Below are positions 33,447-41,801 of a stretch of 47,689 nucleotides of DNA, piece by piece. The stretch lies in assembly GCA_946491915.1 (NCBI GenBank), contig CAMLYR010000002.1, positions 1 to 47,689 of the forward strand, in the 5' to 3' direction. How positions within the stretch are numbered: the first letter of the stretch is position 1; each line of letters opens with the position of its first letter. Below the pieces are notes generated by a model. That model did no database searches. It had not been told where the DNA came from and was given only the letters and a program-made list of their open reading frames with translations. The position numbers and the translations under genes are program-made. This DNA comes from an uncultured Clostridium sp. Its GTDB lineage: Bacteria; Bacillota_A; Clostridia; TANB77; CAG-508.

Positions 33447-34625
33447 ATGGAAGCAAATGTATTCATCCCTGACATAACAATAATATCTAAAGAAACTTGG
33501 ATACAAGAAAGAAAAAAAGGTATAGGTGGATCGGATGTCGGTGCGATTCTCGGATTGAATAAATACAAGTCTATGTTTGATGTATTCTATGAGAAAATTG
33601 GCGTTAACAAAAAGCCGGATTCTGAAAAATCCAAAATTAGTATGGAGATAGGGAATCGTTTAGAAGACTTTGTTGCAGATATATTTCAAGAGCGTTATCC
33701 TGCAATTCGTGTACAACAGGATAATGCGATGTATCAGCACACGAAATATCCATTTATGCTTGCAAATATTGACCGCAGACTGTTGTTGCCAGATGGTACA
33801 CAGGCGATTTTAGAGTGTAAGACGTTGGTTAATGCAACAGAATGGGTAAGTACAGACTTCTGCAAAGGGATAAACGGTATCTGCCCATTATCTTATGAGT
33901 ACCAAGTAAGGCACTATATGGCAACTTTGGATATAGATTTAGCTTTTGTTGTGGGATTGGATTTGACTACAAAGGACTTATACGTTATTTATATCCCAAG
34001 AGACAGAAAAATTGAGCAACAGATGATTGCTGTAGAGATTGATTTTTGGAGCATGGTAGAAAAATGTGCTGTTCCTACAATAAGCCAACACTTTCAGCGA
34101 CTGTGTACAGCGATTAAGGCAGATACTTTTAAGAGATTTTATGGAGCAAATAAAGAGTTGGTTTATGAAATTAAAAGTCAGAATGAAAAACGTTTATTCA
34201 ATGAAATGAATGAATGCATTATTAGGCAGCAGTTCCATAATGCAGAAGCACAAAAAGCAAAGGAAGAAAAAGAAGAAATAGCAATGAAGATATTTGTGAT
34301 GTGTGAAAAACAGTTTAATATGAAGCCTAGTAGAATCGAATACAACGACAATATAGGTGATATGTCAGTCACACAATATGTTACACTGACAGATACAACA
34401 GCTGTAAAATTTGACCTGTCCAAATTTATAACGGAATATAATTCATCAGCAGATACTAAGCTGTCGGAAGATATTGATGAAAAAACAGCGATTATAATAT
34501 GTGGTAAGAATATGCCAGAGCGTATTGGTGAATTTTTTTCCACTCAAGATAAAGGTGCGAGGTTTTATTTTTCGAGTAGAAAAACTAAACAAAATGCTTA
34601 TAAGAAAAAAAGGGAAATGGCATGA
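33447..34625 (+). CDS. YqaJ-type (lambda-exonuclease-like) recombinase nuclease
   Basis: 392 residues of the YqaJ viral recombinase family, 5'-3' exonucleases that work with a strand-annealing protein. Visible motifs are KKGIGGSDVGAILGLNKYKS (residues about 23-42), MEIGNRLEDFVADIF (66-80), NIDRRL with catalytic Asp109, and ILECKT with Glu123 and Lys125 of the PD-(D/E)XK core. The C-terminal 150 residues form a helical extension. AAAGGAGG precedes the ATG. It is followed after 74 nt by a candidate single-strand annealing protein, so the pair forms a Red-like recombination unit. Confidence 0.88.
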   Translation: MEANVFIPDITIISKETWIQERKKGIGGSDVGAILGLNKYKSMFDVFYEKIGVNKKPDSEKSKISMEIGNRLEDFVADIFQERYPAIRVQQDNAMYQHTKYPFMLANIDRRLLLPDGTQAILECKTLVNATEWVSTDFCKGINGICPLSYEYQVRHYMATLDIDLAFVVGLDLTTKDLYVIYIPRDRKIEQQMIAVEIDFWSMVEKCAVPTISQHFQRLCTAIKADTFKRFYGANKELVYEIKSQNEKRLFNEMNECIIRQQFHNAEAQKAKEEKEEIAMKIFVMCEKQFNMKPSRIEYNDNIGDMSVTQYVTLTDTTAVKFDLSKFITEYNSSADTKLSEDIDEKTAIIICGKNMPERIGEFFSTQDKGARFYFSSRKTKQNAYKKKREMA

Positions 34626-34638
34626 TATTTAGCTTATA

Positions 34639-34663
34639 ACTTTGGAAATTTTATTATTAAAAT
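34639..34663. repeat. Degenerate copy of the 25-bp palindrome family
   Basis: Left arm ACTTTGGAAA is perfect; the right arm is decayed (TTATTAAAAT). It is placed 37 nt before the start codon at 34700, comparable to copies 3 and 6. Listed as a possible half-site. Confidence 0.35.
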
Positions 34664-34699
34664 TTTTAGATGAGATATGAGATGAAAGGGGAAAGAACT

Positions 34700-36133
34700 A
34701 TGAAAAAAACAAATTTGAATATGGAGATGTTCTCTGGTGTGAACCAATTTACTGGTATTGATCGGCAAAATCTTATCGTAGAAGGCGAGCTAGATATTTA
34801 TGTACCTTATGTAATCAAACTATTATGGTTCAGAACGGTTCATCCAAAAGGTACAATAAAAACAAATATGTCTGTAAACATGGACGATATTGCTAGAAAT
34901 AGGATTTGTATATTTGTTTCTGAAGTATTCGACAGTGAGGGAAACTTGCTTGCAATGGGGCATGGTTCAGCTAATGTTGATGAGGATAATTTTATTGAAG
35001 TAGCCGAGCGCCGTGCAACTGGTAAAGCTTTGTCTGCAGCTGGTTTTATCTGGCATAATGGTGATTTCAGTAACGATACAGATGTTGCAAAAGCACAGTT
35101 AAGCATTTACAATAAGTACATCGAGAGTGGAAATTTCGATATTCATGACGAAACAGTCAAAATGCTGTACGATGATGCGATGGTATCTATTTTGCCAGAA
35201 GGCTATTCTGCTGTTGGAAAGCCGATTGCTGCATTGGATAGTCTGCAGCTAGCAAATATCGCAAAAAGTTATGGGATAAGTAATGAAGGAGATCCCATTG
35301 TAAATGCAAAAATCAAGTTTGTTTACCAGTATCAGCTTCTTGCAAATGAGTTGCAGAAACAGCCTACATTTGAGCAGGAAGTGGTAGAAACAGACCAAAA
35401 GGTTACTAAAAAAAGTGAGAAACAGCCCAGAAAAAAAATTAGTAGAAAATCCAAAAAAACTGCTCTTGTAGATAATTCTGAAAAAAGTGCTGTGACTAAT
35501 ACTGAAAATAGACATGCAGAAGAAAGTGTTATAGTAAATCTTACTGAATCCTCAGAAGACGAAGTGGCTGGCAACAAAATGATGTTAACAGAAAATATGA
35601 AAGAAGAAGAACAGACGATTGATGTATCAGTGCAATCGGAATCAGAGGAAGTATATCCTGATCAAGTTCTAGAAAGCGGTGAATATTTTACAGATGATAA
35701 TGAAGATTCTCCATTTAAACCTTTCATAGAAGAAGAAATGGAAAATTCTGATCATCTGACTTCCGAGGAATCTTACAGTCAAGAAATTGAGCAAGAATTG
35801 CATAAGGAAGAAGTGTTAAAAGAATGGGGATATACCAGTGAGGATAAATTATGTGCAGACTGGAAAGCACATCTTATGCTAGTACGTGAAAAATGTGCAG
35901 CAGTTAATTGGAAAGATGAGCAAGCTGCAAGAACATTCGTAGAGGAAATTCCAATTTATAATAACTTTCTTTGGCTAGACAAGTGTGAGAAGGATACAGT
36001 TATCCTTTTAGGTGATTTCTTAAACATGTATAAAGACAAAGTAATTGAAGTAATGAATAAAGGGCATTTTCCTTTACCAACACTTCGCTATCCAGTGAAT
36101 TGGTATATTGTGAATATATGGAAAATATTTTAA
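34700..36133 (+). CDS. Candidate single-strand DNA annealing protein (Erf/Rad52-like)
   Basis: 477 residues. The N-terminal 130 residues have the general pattern of phage annealing proteins: a strand-rich start, AMGHGSANVDEDNFIEVAERRATGKALSAAGF (shortened: AMGHGSA at 85-91, FIEVAERRATGKALSAAGF at 98-116), as in A-x-G-x-A ... IEKAETRAIGRAL. Residues about 240-370 are an acidic, Ser/Glu/Lys-rich linker. The end (EEVLKEWGYTSEDKLCADW to the stop) is a separate helical part. ATG at 34700 follows AAAGGGG; the frame is open 30 nt upstream. Its place right after a YqaJ exonuclease is the classical order for such pairs. The assignment is by pattern and context, not by a search. Confidence 0.6.
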   Translation: MKKTNLNMEMFSGVNQFTGIDRQNLIVEGELDIYVPYVIKLLWFRTVHPKGTIKTNMSVNMDDIARNRICIFVSEVFDSEGNLLAMGHGSANVDEDNFIEVAERRATGKALSAAGFIWHNGDFSNDTDVAKAQLSIYNKYIESGNFDIHDETVKMLYDDAMVSILPEGYSAVGKPIAALDSLQLANIAKSYGISNEGDPIVNAKIKFVYQYQLLANELQKQPTFEQEVVETDQKVTKKSEKQPRKKISRKSKKTALVDNSEKSAVTNTENRHAEESVIVNLTESSEDEVAGNKMMLTENMKEEEQTIDVSVQSESEEVYPDQVLESGEYFTDDNEDSPFKPFIEEEMENSDHLTSEESYSQEIEQELHKEEVLKEWGYTSEDKLCADWKAHLMLVREKCAAVNWKDEQAARTFVEEIPIYNNFLWLDKCEKDTVILLGDFLNMYKDKVIEVMNKGHFPLPTLRYPVNWYIVNIWKIF

Positions 36134-36159
36134 ACAGCTAAGTAAGGGAGTGAGCCTGA

Positions 36160-37506
36160 ATGGAATACAGAAGCATAAAAGAAATCATAGATACTTTTTA
36201 TCCTGATATGGAATATAGAAATGCATCTGGTGGCAATCTGCGATTAAGCAGATGCCCATTCTGTGGTGGAAAAAAAGCATATATCAATCCAAAACCATCT
36301 GTAAATGGATTTTTTTGTCACAGTGGAAAATGTTGTAAGCAATTTGGATTTATGTCACTGTATAGAGAATTGTCTGGTCAAATGGACGCCAAGTATTCAG
36401 ATGTGGTTGCCTTTATAGACGGACACCATTCGTATGGTAAATCCTATAAACAGATGTTGCCAAGGGTGCAAGAGGTTGCTCCTGCACCTTTGGATCAACG
36501 TCATAAGGTATATCATAAGCTACTTACACTACTTACATTGAATACAGACGATATGGAAAATCTAATGAAGCGGGGTTTAACTAAGGAACAAATTATGAAA
36601 CTTGGATATAAAAGTTGTCCGTCTAGAGAGCAAATTCCAGAAATCATCAAGGCTTTGGAGAAAGATGGTTTAAATCTAAAAGGTATTCCTGGATTTTATA
36701 AGAGGTATGGAAAATATACTATGATGTTGGCAAACGGATTTTTTATTCCTTATCGTAGTCTAAGTGGTAAGATTCAAGGTTTACAGATTAGGCTAAAAGG
36801 TGATGAAAATGTGATAATTGATCAGGATATTTCTTTTACAGATACAATAGATTATACCATTAAAGTAAGAAATAAAAATCCATACCCTGTTACACTGCGA
36901 ATCTTAGATTCTATCCCTGAAGGAGCGGTTGTAGATACTGAAAAAACAACATCTGGATATAGTGTTGATAATTTAGGAACAATCCATTGGGAACATCACT
37001 TTGGGGCTGATGAAGAACGAACCTTCACATATGCATTGCGTACTTCAATTTTACCAAATGTTGCAGTCAAAGCTGTTTTGCGACCACGCTATATCTGGTT
37101 TACTAGTGGGAATAAAGATGGTGGAACACCTGTAACAAATTATACACATTTTGTCGGAAAACTTCAGGAAGTAATGTATCTAACAGAAGGTGCGTTAAAG
37201 GCAGATGTTACTTATTGTCTGTCCAATAAAAGTAAATGTTTTGTTGCAATTACTGGAATAACCAGTGTTAAGGATATACCACAAATATTTAGACATTTCA
37301 AGACATGTGGCGTAAGAGAAATCCGTATTGTGTTTGATATGGATCGAACTTATAACCAGAAAGTAATGGAAGCAATCGAAACAGTTAAAGAAATGGCAAT
37401 TAGTGCCAGATTGAAATATTCTGTTCCTGAATGGGATATTTCGATGGGTAAAGGCATTGATGACTTTACTTTAACCTATTTGAAAGAACACAAAAAAAGA
37501 AGTTAA
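36160..37506 (+). CDS. Zinc-finger DNA primase with a DUF11-like domain inserted
   Basis: A CHC2-type primase of mobile elements. Zinc finger Cys32-x2-Cys35 with Cys53 and Cys58/59 (RCPFCGGKKA, FFCHSGKCC). The helical linker is about 60-170, and the catalytic TOPRIM/DUF3854-like core has EGALKADV (about 342) and IRIVFDMDRTY (about 388-398). Between IQGLQIRLKG and RYIWFTSGNKDGG, two pieces that normally meet, lie residues about 215-308 (bases about 36802-37083): DTIDYTIKVRNKNPYPVTLR, SIPEGAVVD, GTIHWEHHFGADEERTF. These match extracellular DUF11-type beta-sandwich repeats. The insert keeps the frame. AAGGGAG supports the start. It is followed by a terminator. Confidence 0.85.
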   Translation: MEYRSIKEIIDTFYPDMEYRNASGGNLRLSRCPFCGGKKAYINPKPSVNGFFCHSGKCCKQFGFMSLYRELSGQMDAKYSDVVAFIDGHHSYGKSYKQMLPRVQEVAPAPLDQRHKVYHKLLTLLTLNTDDMENLMKRGLTKEQIMKLGYKSCPSREQIPEIIKALEKDGLNLKGIPGFYKRYGKYTMMLANGFFIPYRSLSGKIQGLQIRLKGDENVIIDQDISFTDTIDYTIKVRNKNPYPVTLRILDSIPEGAVVDTEKTTSGYSVDNLGTIHWEHHFGADEERTFTYALRTSILPNVAVKAVLRPRYIWFTSGNKDGGTPVTNYTHFVGKLQEVMYLTEGALKADVTYCLSNKSKCFVAITGITSVKDIPQIFRHFKTCGVREIRIVFDMDRTYNQKVMEAIETVKEMAISARLKYSVPEWDISMGKGIDDFTLTYLKEHKKRS

Positions 37507-37551
37507 AAAAAGCTGTAACATGGAAAAAGTTATCCTGTTACAGCTTTTTTT
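37505..37551 (+). terminator. Intrinsic terminator after the primase gene
   Basis: 16-bp stem AAAAAAAGCTGTAACA / TGTTACAGCTTTTTTT with a 15-nt loop. It closes the replication-recombination unit. It overlaps the stop codon by two bases. Confidence 0.9.
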
Positions 37552-37581
37552 GATAAAAAATGAAAAATTATTTTTAAATTG

Positions 37582-37610
37582 TTGCATATTAAAATAATGT
37601 GTGTTAATAT
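37582..37610 (+). promoter_or_regulatory. Promoter of the large non-coding RNA candidate
   Basis: TTGCAT (37582-37587), 17-bp spacer, TAATAT (37605-37610). The predicted start is near 37617. Confidence 0.6.
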
Positions 37611-37616
37611 GGCATT

Positions 37617-38530
37617 ATAAATAATATAAAAAAGGTATTTAAATCCAATCCATTGGAATTAATTAAATAGCCATCAGAAAGAGAAAAGCCTTTAGTGTTA
37701 ATGCAGTGCTATGAGCCAAATTATACGGTGTTTTGGTTCAATCCAAGCCTGTCCAGCTTGGTAGCCAAGTGTGCCATGACAATAAAATATCAAAATATTA
37801 TAATGCTATGAAAAATGCCAAATATATTACACATAATTTATATATGATATTTTGTTTGAGCATACCATTAACTTAATTGAATCACAGATTCAACTTCAAA
37901 AATCAGACTATGTAGTTTAAACACTATGTGTGTGAGGGCTTTACAGTGGTTTATGCTTCGAGATTTGAGCAATAAATACCTAACTGTCTTAATTATACGA
38001 GGAGGTGGATATACTTTCCTGGGATTATTATCCAGGTTCATTCCAGCACGAACTCAAACAGAAGCATAACATAGATCTGTTGTATTTTCTTGTGATGGAT
38101 GCTTTAATATCTTCTGAGTAAGGTAAACCTTGTGTAAAACCATTGATAGTTTGTAAGTTTGCGGCTAGTCAATTAAAAGCTCCCAATTTTACGTTGACTT
38201 CAAAATGAATTCACGCCCAGTGAAAAACGCTATACGCAAAAGTACAAGGTATATATATTTTAACAAATGGAAATACCAGAACCAACTAGCAGTATTTTTT
38301 GGACAAATATTTTCTCTTAAGTTCCCTTATGCATCTACTTTCAGGCACACGAGGATGTTGCTATTAGGAGCTATGCTTTGCTAAAGACAGTAATAGATTC
38401 AATTGTGGTTTGACATTATTCCTCCAAATTAATAGAGAGAAATATACGCTATCAATGGTTTTACATGAGGATTTACCCTCAACAAACAATCTGACAATTC
38501 TACAATATGTCAGGTTGTTTTTTTATTGCG
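37617..38530 (+). ncRNA. Large structured non-coding RNA candidate (about 0.9 kb)
   Basis: No protein frame of use exists here, yet base composition is far more even than in the A/T-rich gaps, and hairpins follow each other: TCCAAT/ATTGGA (37654-37667), CCAAGC/GCTTGG (37743-37761), CAAAATAT/ATATTTTG (37791-37854), TTGAATC/GATTCAA (37877-37893), CCTGG/CCAGG (38018-38036), AAGG/CCTT (near 38122), GAGG/CCTC (near 38467). A sigma-A promoter precedes and an intrinsic terminator (ACAATCTGACA / TGTCAGGTTGT, T7, to about 38523) ends it. Size and place on a mobile element recall the giant phage and plasmid RNAs GOLLD and ROOL. I cannot assign it to either class by sequence. No tRNA or group II domain V was found inside. 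Confidence 0.5.
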
Positions 38531-38586
38531 AAAAGGAAAATATTAAAGAAAGGAGGAAGTCATTGAATTTCCAATGACAACGGTGT

Positions 38587-39963
38587 ATGAGGAGAAACTT
38601 CGTAAGAATGGTTGCTTTATGTGCTACTATTATAGTTCTTATCCCAAGCTGTAGCAAAGATATATCTACACCAAGTGAATTAAGTGAAGATCTTATCAGT
38701 CATACAGAAACATCGAAAAATGCAGATCAATCGAAAGATGTTTCGAAGAAAACAGAAGAAAGTTCTAAGGTAGAAAATAATGAAACTGATAATTCAGATG
38801 GTAAAAAACAGGATTTGAACACTATTACAGAAAAACAAGAGCAAGAAATAAATGCTACTTCTGAAGAAAATAAGAGTGTGGCACTTGAAACTGATCAGAA
38901 AACAAAAAAAGGTAATCTGAATTCCGCCCAGAATCAAAATTCAATTTTGGAGCAACCTAGCAATAATCAGCCAGTTTATCCTATCAGTGAAGAAACCAAA
39001 ACATACATAGATATTTTTGGCATTCAAACGATAGAAAAAACATATATAATCCCATATTATGCAGATATTCGTGAAATTGCACCTTCCACGATCACTACAA
39101 ACTATGTGCAGTATGCGGTTGATAGCATTGTAAATCCTCAGAATTATGAGGAAAAGAAACTAACAAAAGAAATTATTGCGAAAACAGAAGATGATGCAGA
39201 TAACTTTCCCACAGAGTTGGAGTATGACAATACTGACGGAAAGGGTATATTGACACTTGATACGAGTAGTATAAAAGTAGAACTGAATAAGAATGAGAAA
39301 ATACCTTCAGGAACCAGTTTTGTCAAAACCTACGATATGGCTATTAAAGATCAAGACAAAATACCTCAGACTATAAAATCCAACGGCATTACATACCGTC
39401 AGGGAAAAGTAACATGGACTAATATGGGTGATCCGGGCACAGGTATCAATGGTACGGAAGGCAATAACGGTTATAGTACATATAATACAGTTGCTTCATC
39501 ATGGAGAGCTACAGTATCTTATATTGGGACAAAATATATAGAAGACAAGGATTATAAAGGAACAGCTACATATATCGGCAATATATTAATGAAAAATTCG
39601 CCTACCAACATTTATGTTGTAACTTATAAGCCTAATACAACAGTTGCAAATGCTAGTGGTATTTATTATAACAACTATGTAAATTCCACTTATATCAAGG
39701 AGAATAGCAAACTGGCGGCTATAAATCCAACAAATACGATGGATATGTATTCGTCTGGTACTTCTAAAAAAATGTCTACTGCCATGATTTTGCTACCTTG
39801 GGCACTGCTTTATTTGGTAGCCATTGGTGTAGCTTGTGTTGCTTTCAAAGTATGGAAGCGAGTGAACGAAGAGCCTGAAGGATCTGTGGCTACAACAGTA
39901 ACAGAAGGTGAGATTTCATTAAATATGGATAATGAAGATGAAAAAATAGACAGTTCAATGTAA
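38587..39963 (+). CDS. Lipoprotein-like surface protein with a C-terminal membrane segment
   Basis: 458 residues. The N-terminus has a signal with a possible lipobox (IIVLIPSCSKD, Cys at about residue 22). It is followed by an acidic, Ser/Lys/Glu-rich, unfolded region (about 30-130) and a beta-rich domain (about 135-380). A membrane helix near 395-420 (MILLPWALLYLVAIGVACVAF) precedes a short cytoplasmic tail. Having both a lipobox and a C-terminal membrane helix is unusual. An AGGAGG lies 30 nt before this ATG, too far for normal use; nearer starts (TTG 38563, ATG 38574) are in other frames and stop early, so the start is uncertain. It directly precedes the sortase gene, so it may be part of the surface-assembly unit. 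Confidence 0.75.
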   Translation: MRRNFVRMVALCATIIVLIPSCSKDISTPSELSEDLISHTETSKNADQSKDVSKKTEESSKVENNETDNSDGKKQDLNTITEKQEQEINATSEENKSVALETDQKTKKGNLNSAQNQNSILEQPSNNQPVYPISEETKTYIDIFGIQTIEKTYIIPYYADIREIAPSTITTNYVQYAVDSIVNPQNYEEKKLTKEIIAKTEDDADNFPTELEYDNTDGKGILTLDTSSIKVELNKNEKIPSGTSFVKTYDMAIKDQDKIPQTIKSNGITYRQGKVTWTNMGDPGTGINGTEGNNGYSTYNTVASSWRATVSYIGTKYIEDKDYKGTATYIGNILMKNSPTNIYVVTYKPNTTVANASGIYYNNYVNSTYIKENSKLAAINPTNTMDMYSSGTSKKMSTAMILLPWALLYLVAIGVACVAFKVWKRVNEEPEGSVATTVTEGEISLNMDNEDEKIDSSM

Positions 39964-39972
39964 GGGAGGGAT

Positions 39973-41424
39973 ATGATGATTACTTTAGTGCTATATATCC
40001 TTGTACTTATTATCCCACTTGTGATTTTGTTTGTATTTTCTCTGTTTATTATCAACAGTGCACTGAATAAAAAGAACATCAAAATTGACCTTTTCGCCTT
40101 TAATTTTGATTTTGGTAAACTGCGTAAAATAATAAAAACACATGAACATACATCTAAGGCGCCACCAAAGAAAGTTGAAGTGGCGATAGAACCCATAGCA
40201 ACGAAATCAGAATCCATAACATCAGGCATTGATTTGACATCTGAACTATATCCGCCGCAATCTAATAAAAATAAAGCGACCTATTCAGCGGACATTGAAG
40301 ATTTTGAAGATATCTCCGAATTTGGTGATTTATCCTTATTTGCAGAACATCCCCAGTCAGAACAAAAGGAGCGTTCACTGACAAGCAGTATCAAAGAGAA
40401 ATTCTCAAAATTTCATACGAACGTTAAAGCAAGGGCGATTGAAAAAGAAGAAAGACGGTTACAGGATGATTTTGAGATGTTTGATCCTGATGAAATTCCT
40501 GATGAAATCCCAAAGGATTTTGGTGGTAAAATAAAATATTTTTGGCGTAATCATATTGGTTTTCGAATTGGTATCAGTATGTTGGTAATATTCTTAGTAT
40601 GTATGGTAGTATTTTATAGTTTTCAAATGCGTAACCACCAGGAAGATTTACAGGAAGATTTACAAAACGTGGTATCAGAAAATGAAGAAAATACTGATGC
40701 GGATAAGCAAGAGTTTCCAGAAGAATCTAGTATGGCACTGAATATTTTTCGCCAAGGGTTAGATGAGGAACTATCACCTATTGACATAGAAGCAGATAGC
40801 ATGGATGAAGATCCAAATTTGGCTGAGATAATAGAAATAGCACAAAATAACATAGGGGAAACAACAGCTACCTATCCTGGTTCAAACACCACAATACAGC
40901 CATCTGGTTCTATTGGTACAATCAGTATCCCATCTATCAATCTGAATAACGCACCGGTTATGGGCAGTGTAGATTTGGATGATCTTGCAAAGGGTACAGG
41001 GCACTTTGAAAATACTCCTGTGTTTGATGGGAATGTGGGAATCGCTGGACACAATAACACACATTTCAAATATCTTGTAAATGTGGATATTGGAGATACT
41101 ATCAAATACACAGTAAACGGTGTTACCAGAACATATCAGGTATCCGATATTCGTGCTATCTCTGATACGGATTGGGGTGTGTTTACTGATTATGGTGATA
41201 ACCGTCTTACTTTGATCACATGCGAGCATTTGGTTCCACAAAATAGAATTGCCGTAACTGCGATTCAGGTTGGAGCAGACAGTAGTACAAATAGCACCAG
41301 TACCAAAACTACAACATATACATATAAAGAAAGTACCAGTAGTTACTGGCAGGACAGCGGTGATTATCATGATGCTGGATCAGGGTATACAGATTATATT
41401 GGTGTATTTTCTGGCAACAATTAG
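39973..41424 (+). CDS. Sortase (class D-like) with a long N-terminal region
   Basis: 483 residues. A membrane helix at the very N-terminus (about 4-30) is followed by a long acidic cytoplasmic region (to about 190) and a second membrane helix (ISMLVIFLVCMVVFYSF, about 198-214). After a linker comes the sortase barrel from about 310: IGTISIPSINLNNAPVMG, GIAGHNNTHF with catalytic His360, and LTLITCEHLVPQNRIAV with Cys417 and Arg425. These three residues form the active site. The N-terminal half is longer than usual. It would attach surface proteins such as the CnaB adhesin at 43818 to the wall or join pilin subunits. GGGAGG and ATG-ATG mark the start, 9 nt after the previous stop. Confidence 0.9.
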   Translation: MMITLVLYILVLIIPLVILFVFSLFIINSALNKKNIKIDLFAFNFDFGKLRKIIKTHEHTSKAPPKKVEVAIEPIATKSESITSGIDLTSELYPPQSNKNKATYSADIEDFEDISEFGDLSLFAEHPQSEQKERSLTSSIKEKFSKFHTNVKARAIEKEERRLQDDFEMFDPDEIPDEIPKDFGGKIKYFWRNHIGFRIGISMLVIFLVCMVVFYSFQMRNHQEDLQEDLQNVVSENEENTDADKQEFPEESSMALNIFRQGLDEELSPIDIEADSMDEDPNLAEIIEIAQNNIGETTATYPGSNTTIQPSGSIGTISIPSINLNNAPVMGSVDLDDLAKGTGHFENTPVFDGNVGIAGHNNTHFKYLVNVDIGDTIKYTVNGVTRTYQVSDIRAISDTDWGVFTDYGDNRLTLITCEHLVPQNRIAVTAIQVGADSSTNSTSTKTTTYTYKESTSSYWQDSGDYHDAGSGYTDYIGVFSGNN

Positions 41425-41425
41425 A

Positions 41426-41450
41426 ACTTTAGTAATAAAATTTCTAAAGT
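41426..41450. repeat. 25-bp palindrome family, copy 7, doubling as terminator
   Basis: ACTTTAG / CTAAAGT ends, 25 bp as in the other copies, immediately after the sortase stop and followed by eight T. Here the hairpin probably ends the sortase transcript. Confidence 0.6.
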
Positions 41451-41522
41451 TTTTTTTATTGGAAAAAAGTTAAATAAAGTAAGTAATTTCCAAAGGTATT
41501 ATCAAAGGTGGTGTAACCAAAG

Positions 41523-41795
41523 GTGCTTAATGATAAAGGTACTTTTTCAAGAAGAAAGTCTATCTTGTGTATGTTCATGATTCTTTCAGTGGGAGTATTG
41601 TTAATCACAGAGAATAATCTGGCTATTATTCCGGCTACAATATTTACTTCTGCCTATTTTATCTATTGGGTAAGAGATATTGTCAGCGATTTTCGATACT
41701 GGATAAAAACTACAAAGGATTCATTCTCAATATTTGGTGAATACGCCGATCAGTTTATTAATATTTTTACAAATAACAAAAAAGATAAAGGGTGA
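41523..41795 (+). CDS. Small membrane protein of unknown function
   Basis: 90 residues with two adjacent hydrophobic segments (about 12-30 and 33-50), separated by polar residues ENN, and a basic C-terminal tail (RYWIKTTKDSFSIFGEYAD). The start is GTG at 41523 behind AAAGGTGG; an internal ATG at 41565 is the alternative. Its stop touches the start region of the next gene. It lies between the sortase and stalk-domain genes and could be a holder or partner of the surface machinery. I do not recognise the family. Confidence 0.65.
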   Translation: MLNDKGTFSRRKSILCMFMILSVGVLLITENNLAIIPATIFTSAYFIYWVRDIVSDFRYWIKTTKDSFSIFGEYADQFINIFTNNKKDKG

Positions 41796-41801
41796 TTGGT
41801 A

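Noticed and set aside
37720..37762. tRNA-like text GGTTCAATCC in the large RNA candidate
   Set aside because: No cloverleaf can be drawn around it; acceptor and anticodon stems are missing.
37617..38530. Group II or group I intron
   Set aside because: No domain V-like hairpin, no intron-encoded protein and no split host gene; the group I core was not convincing.
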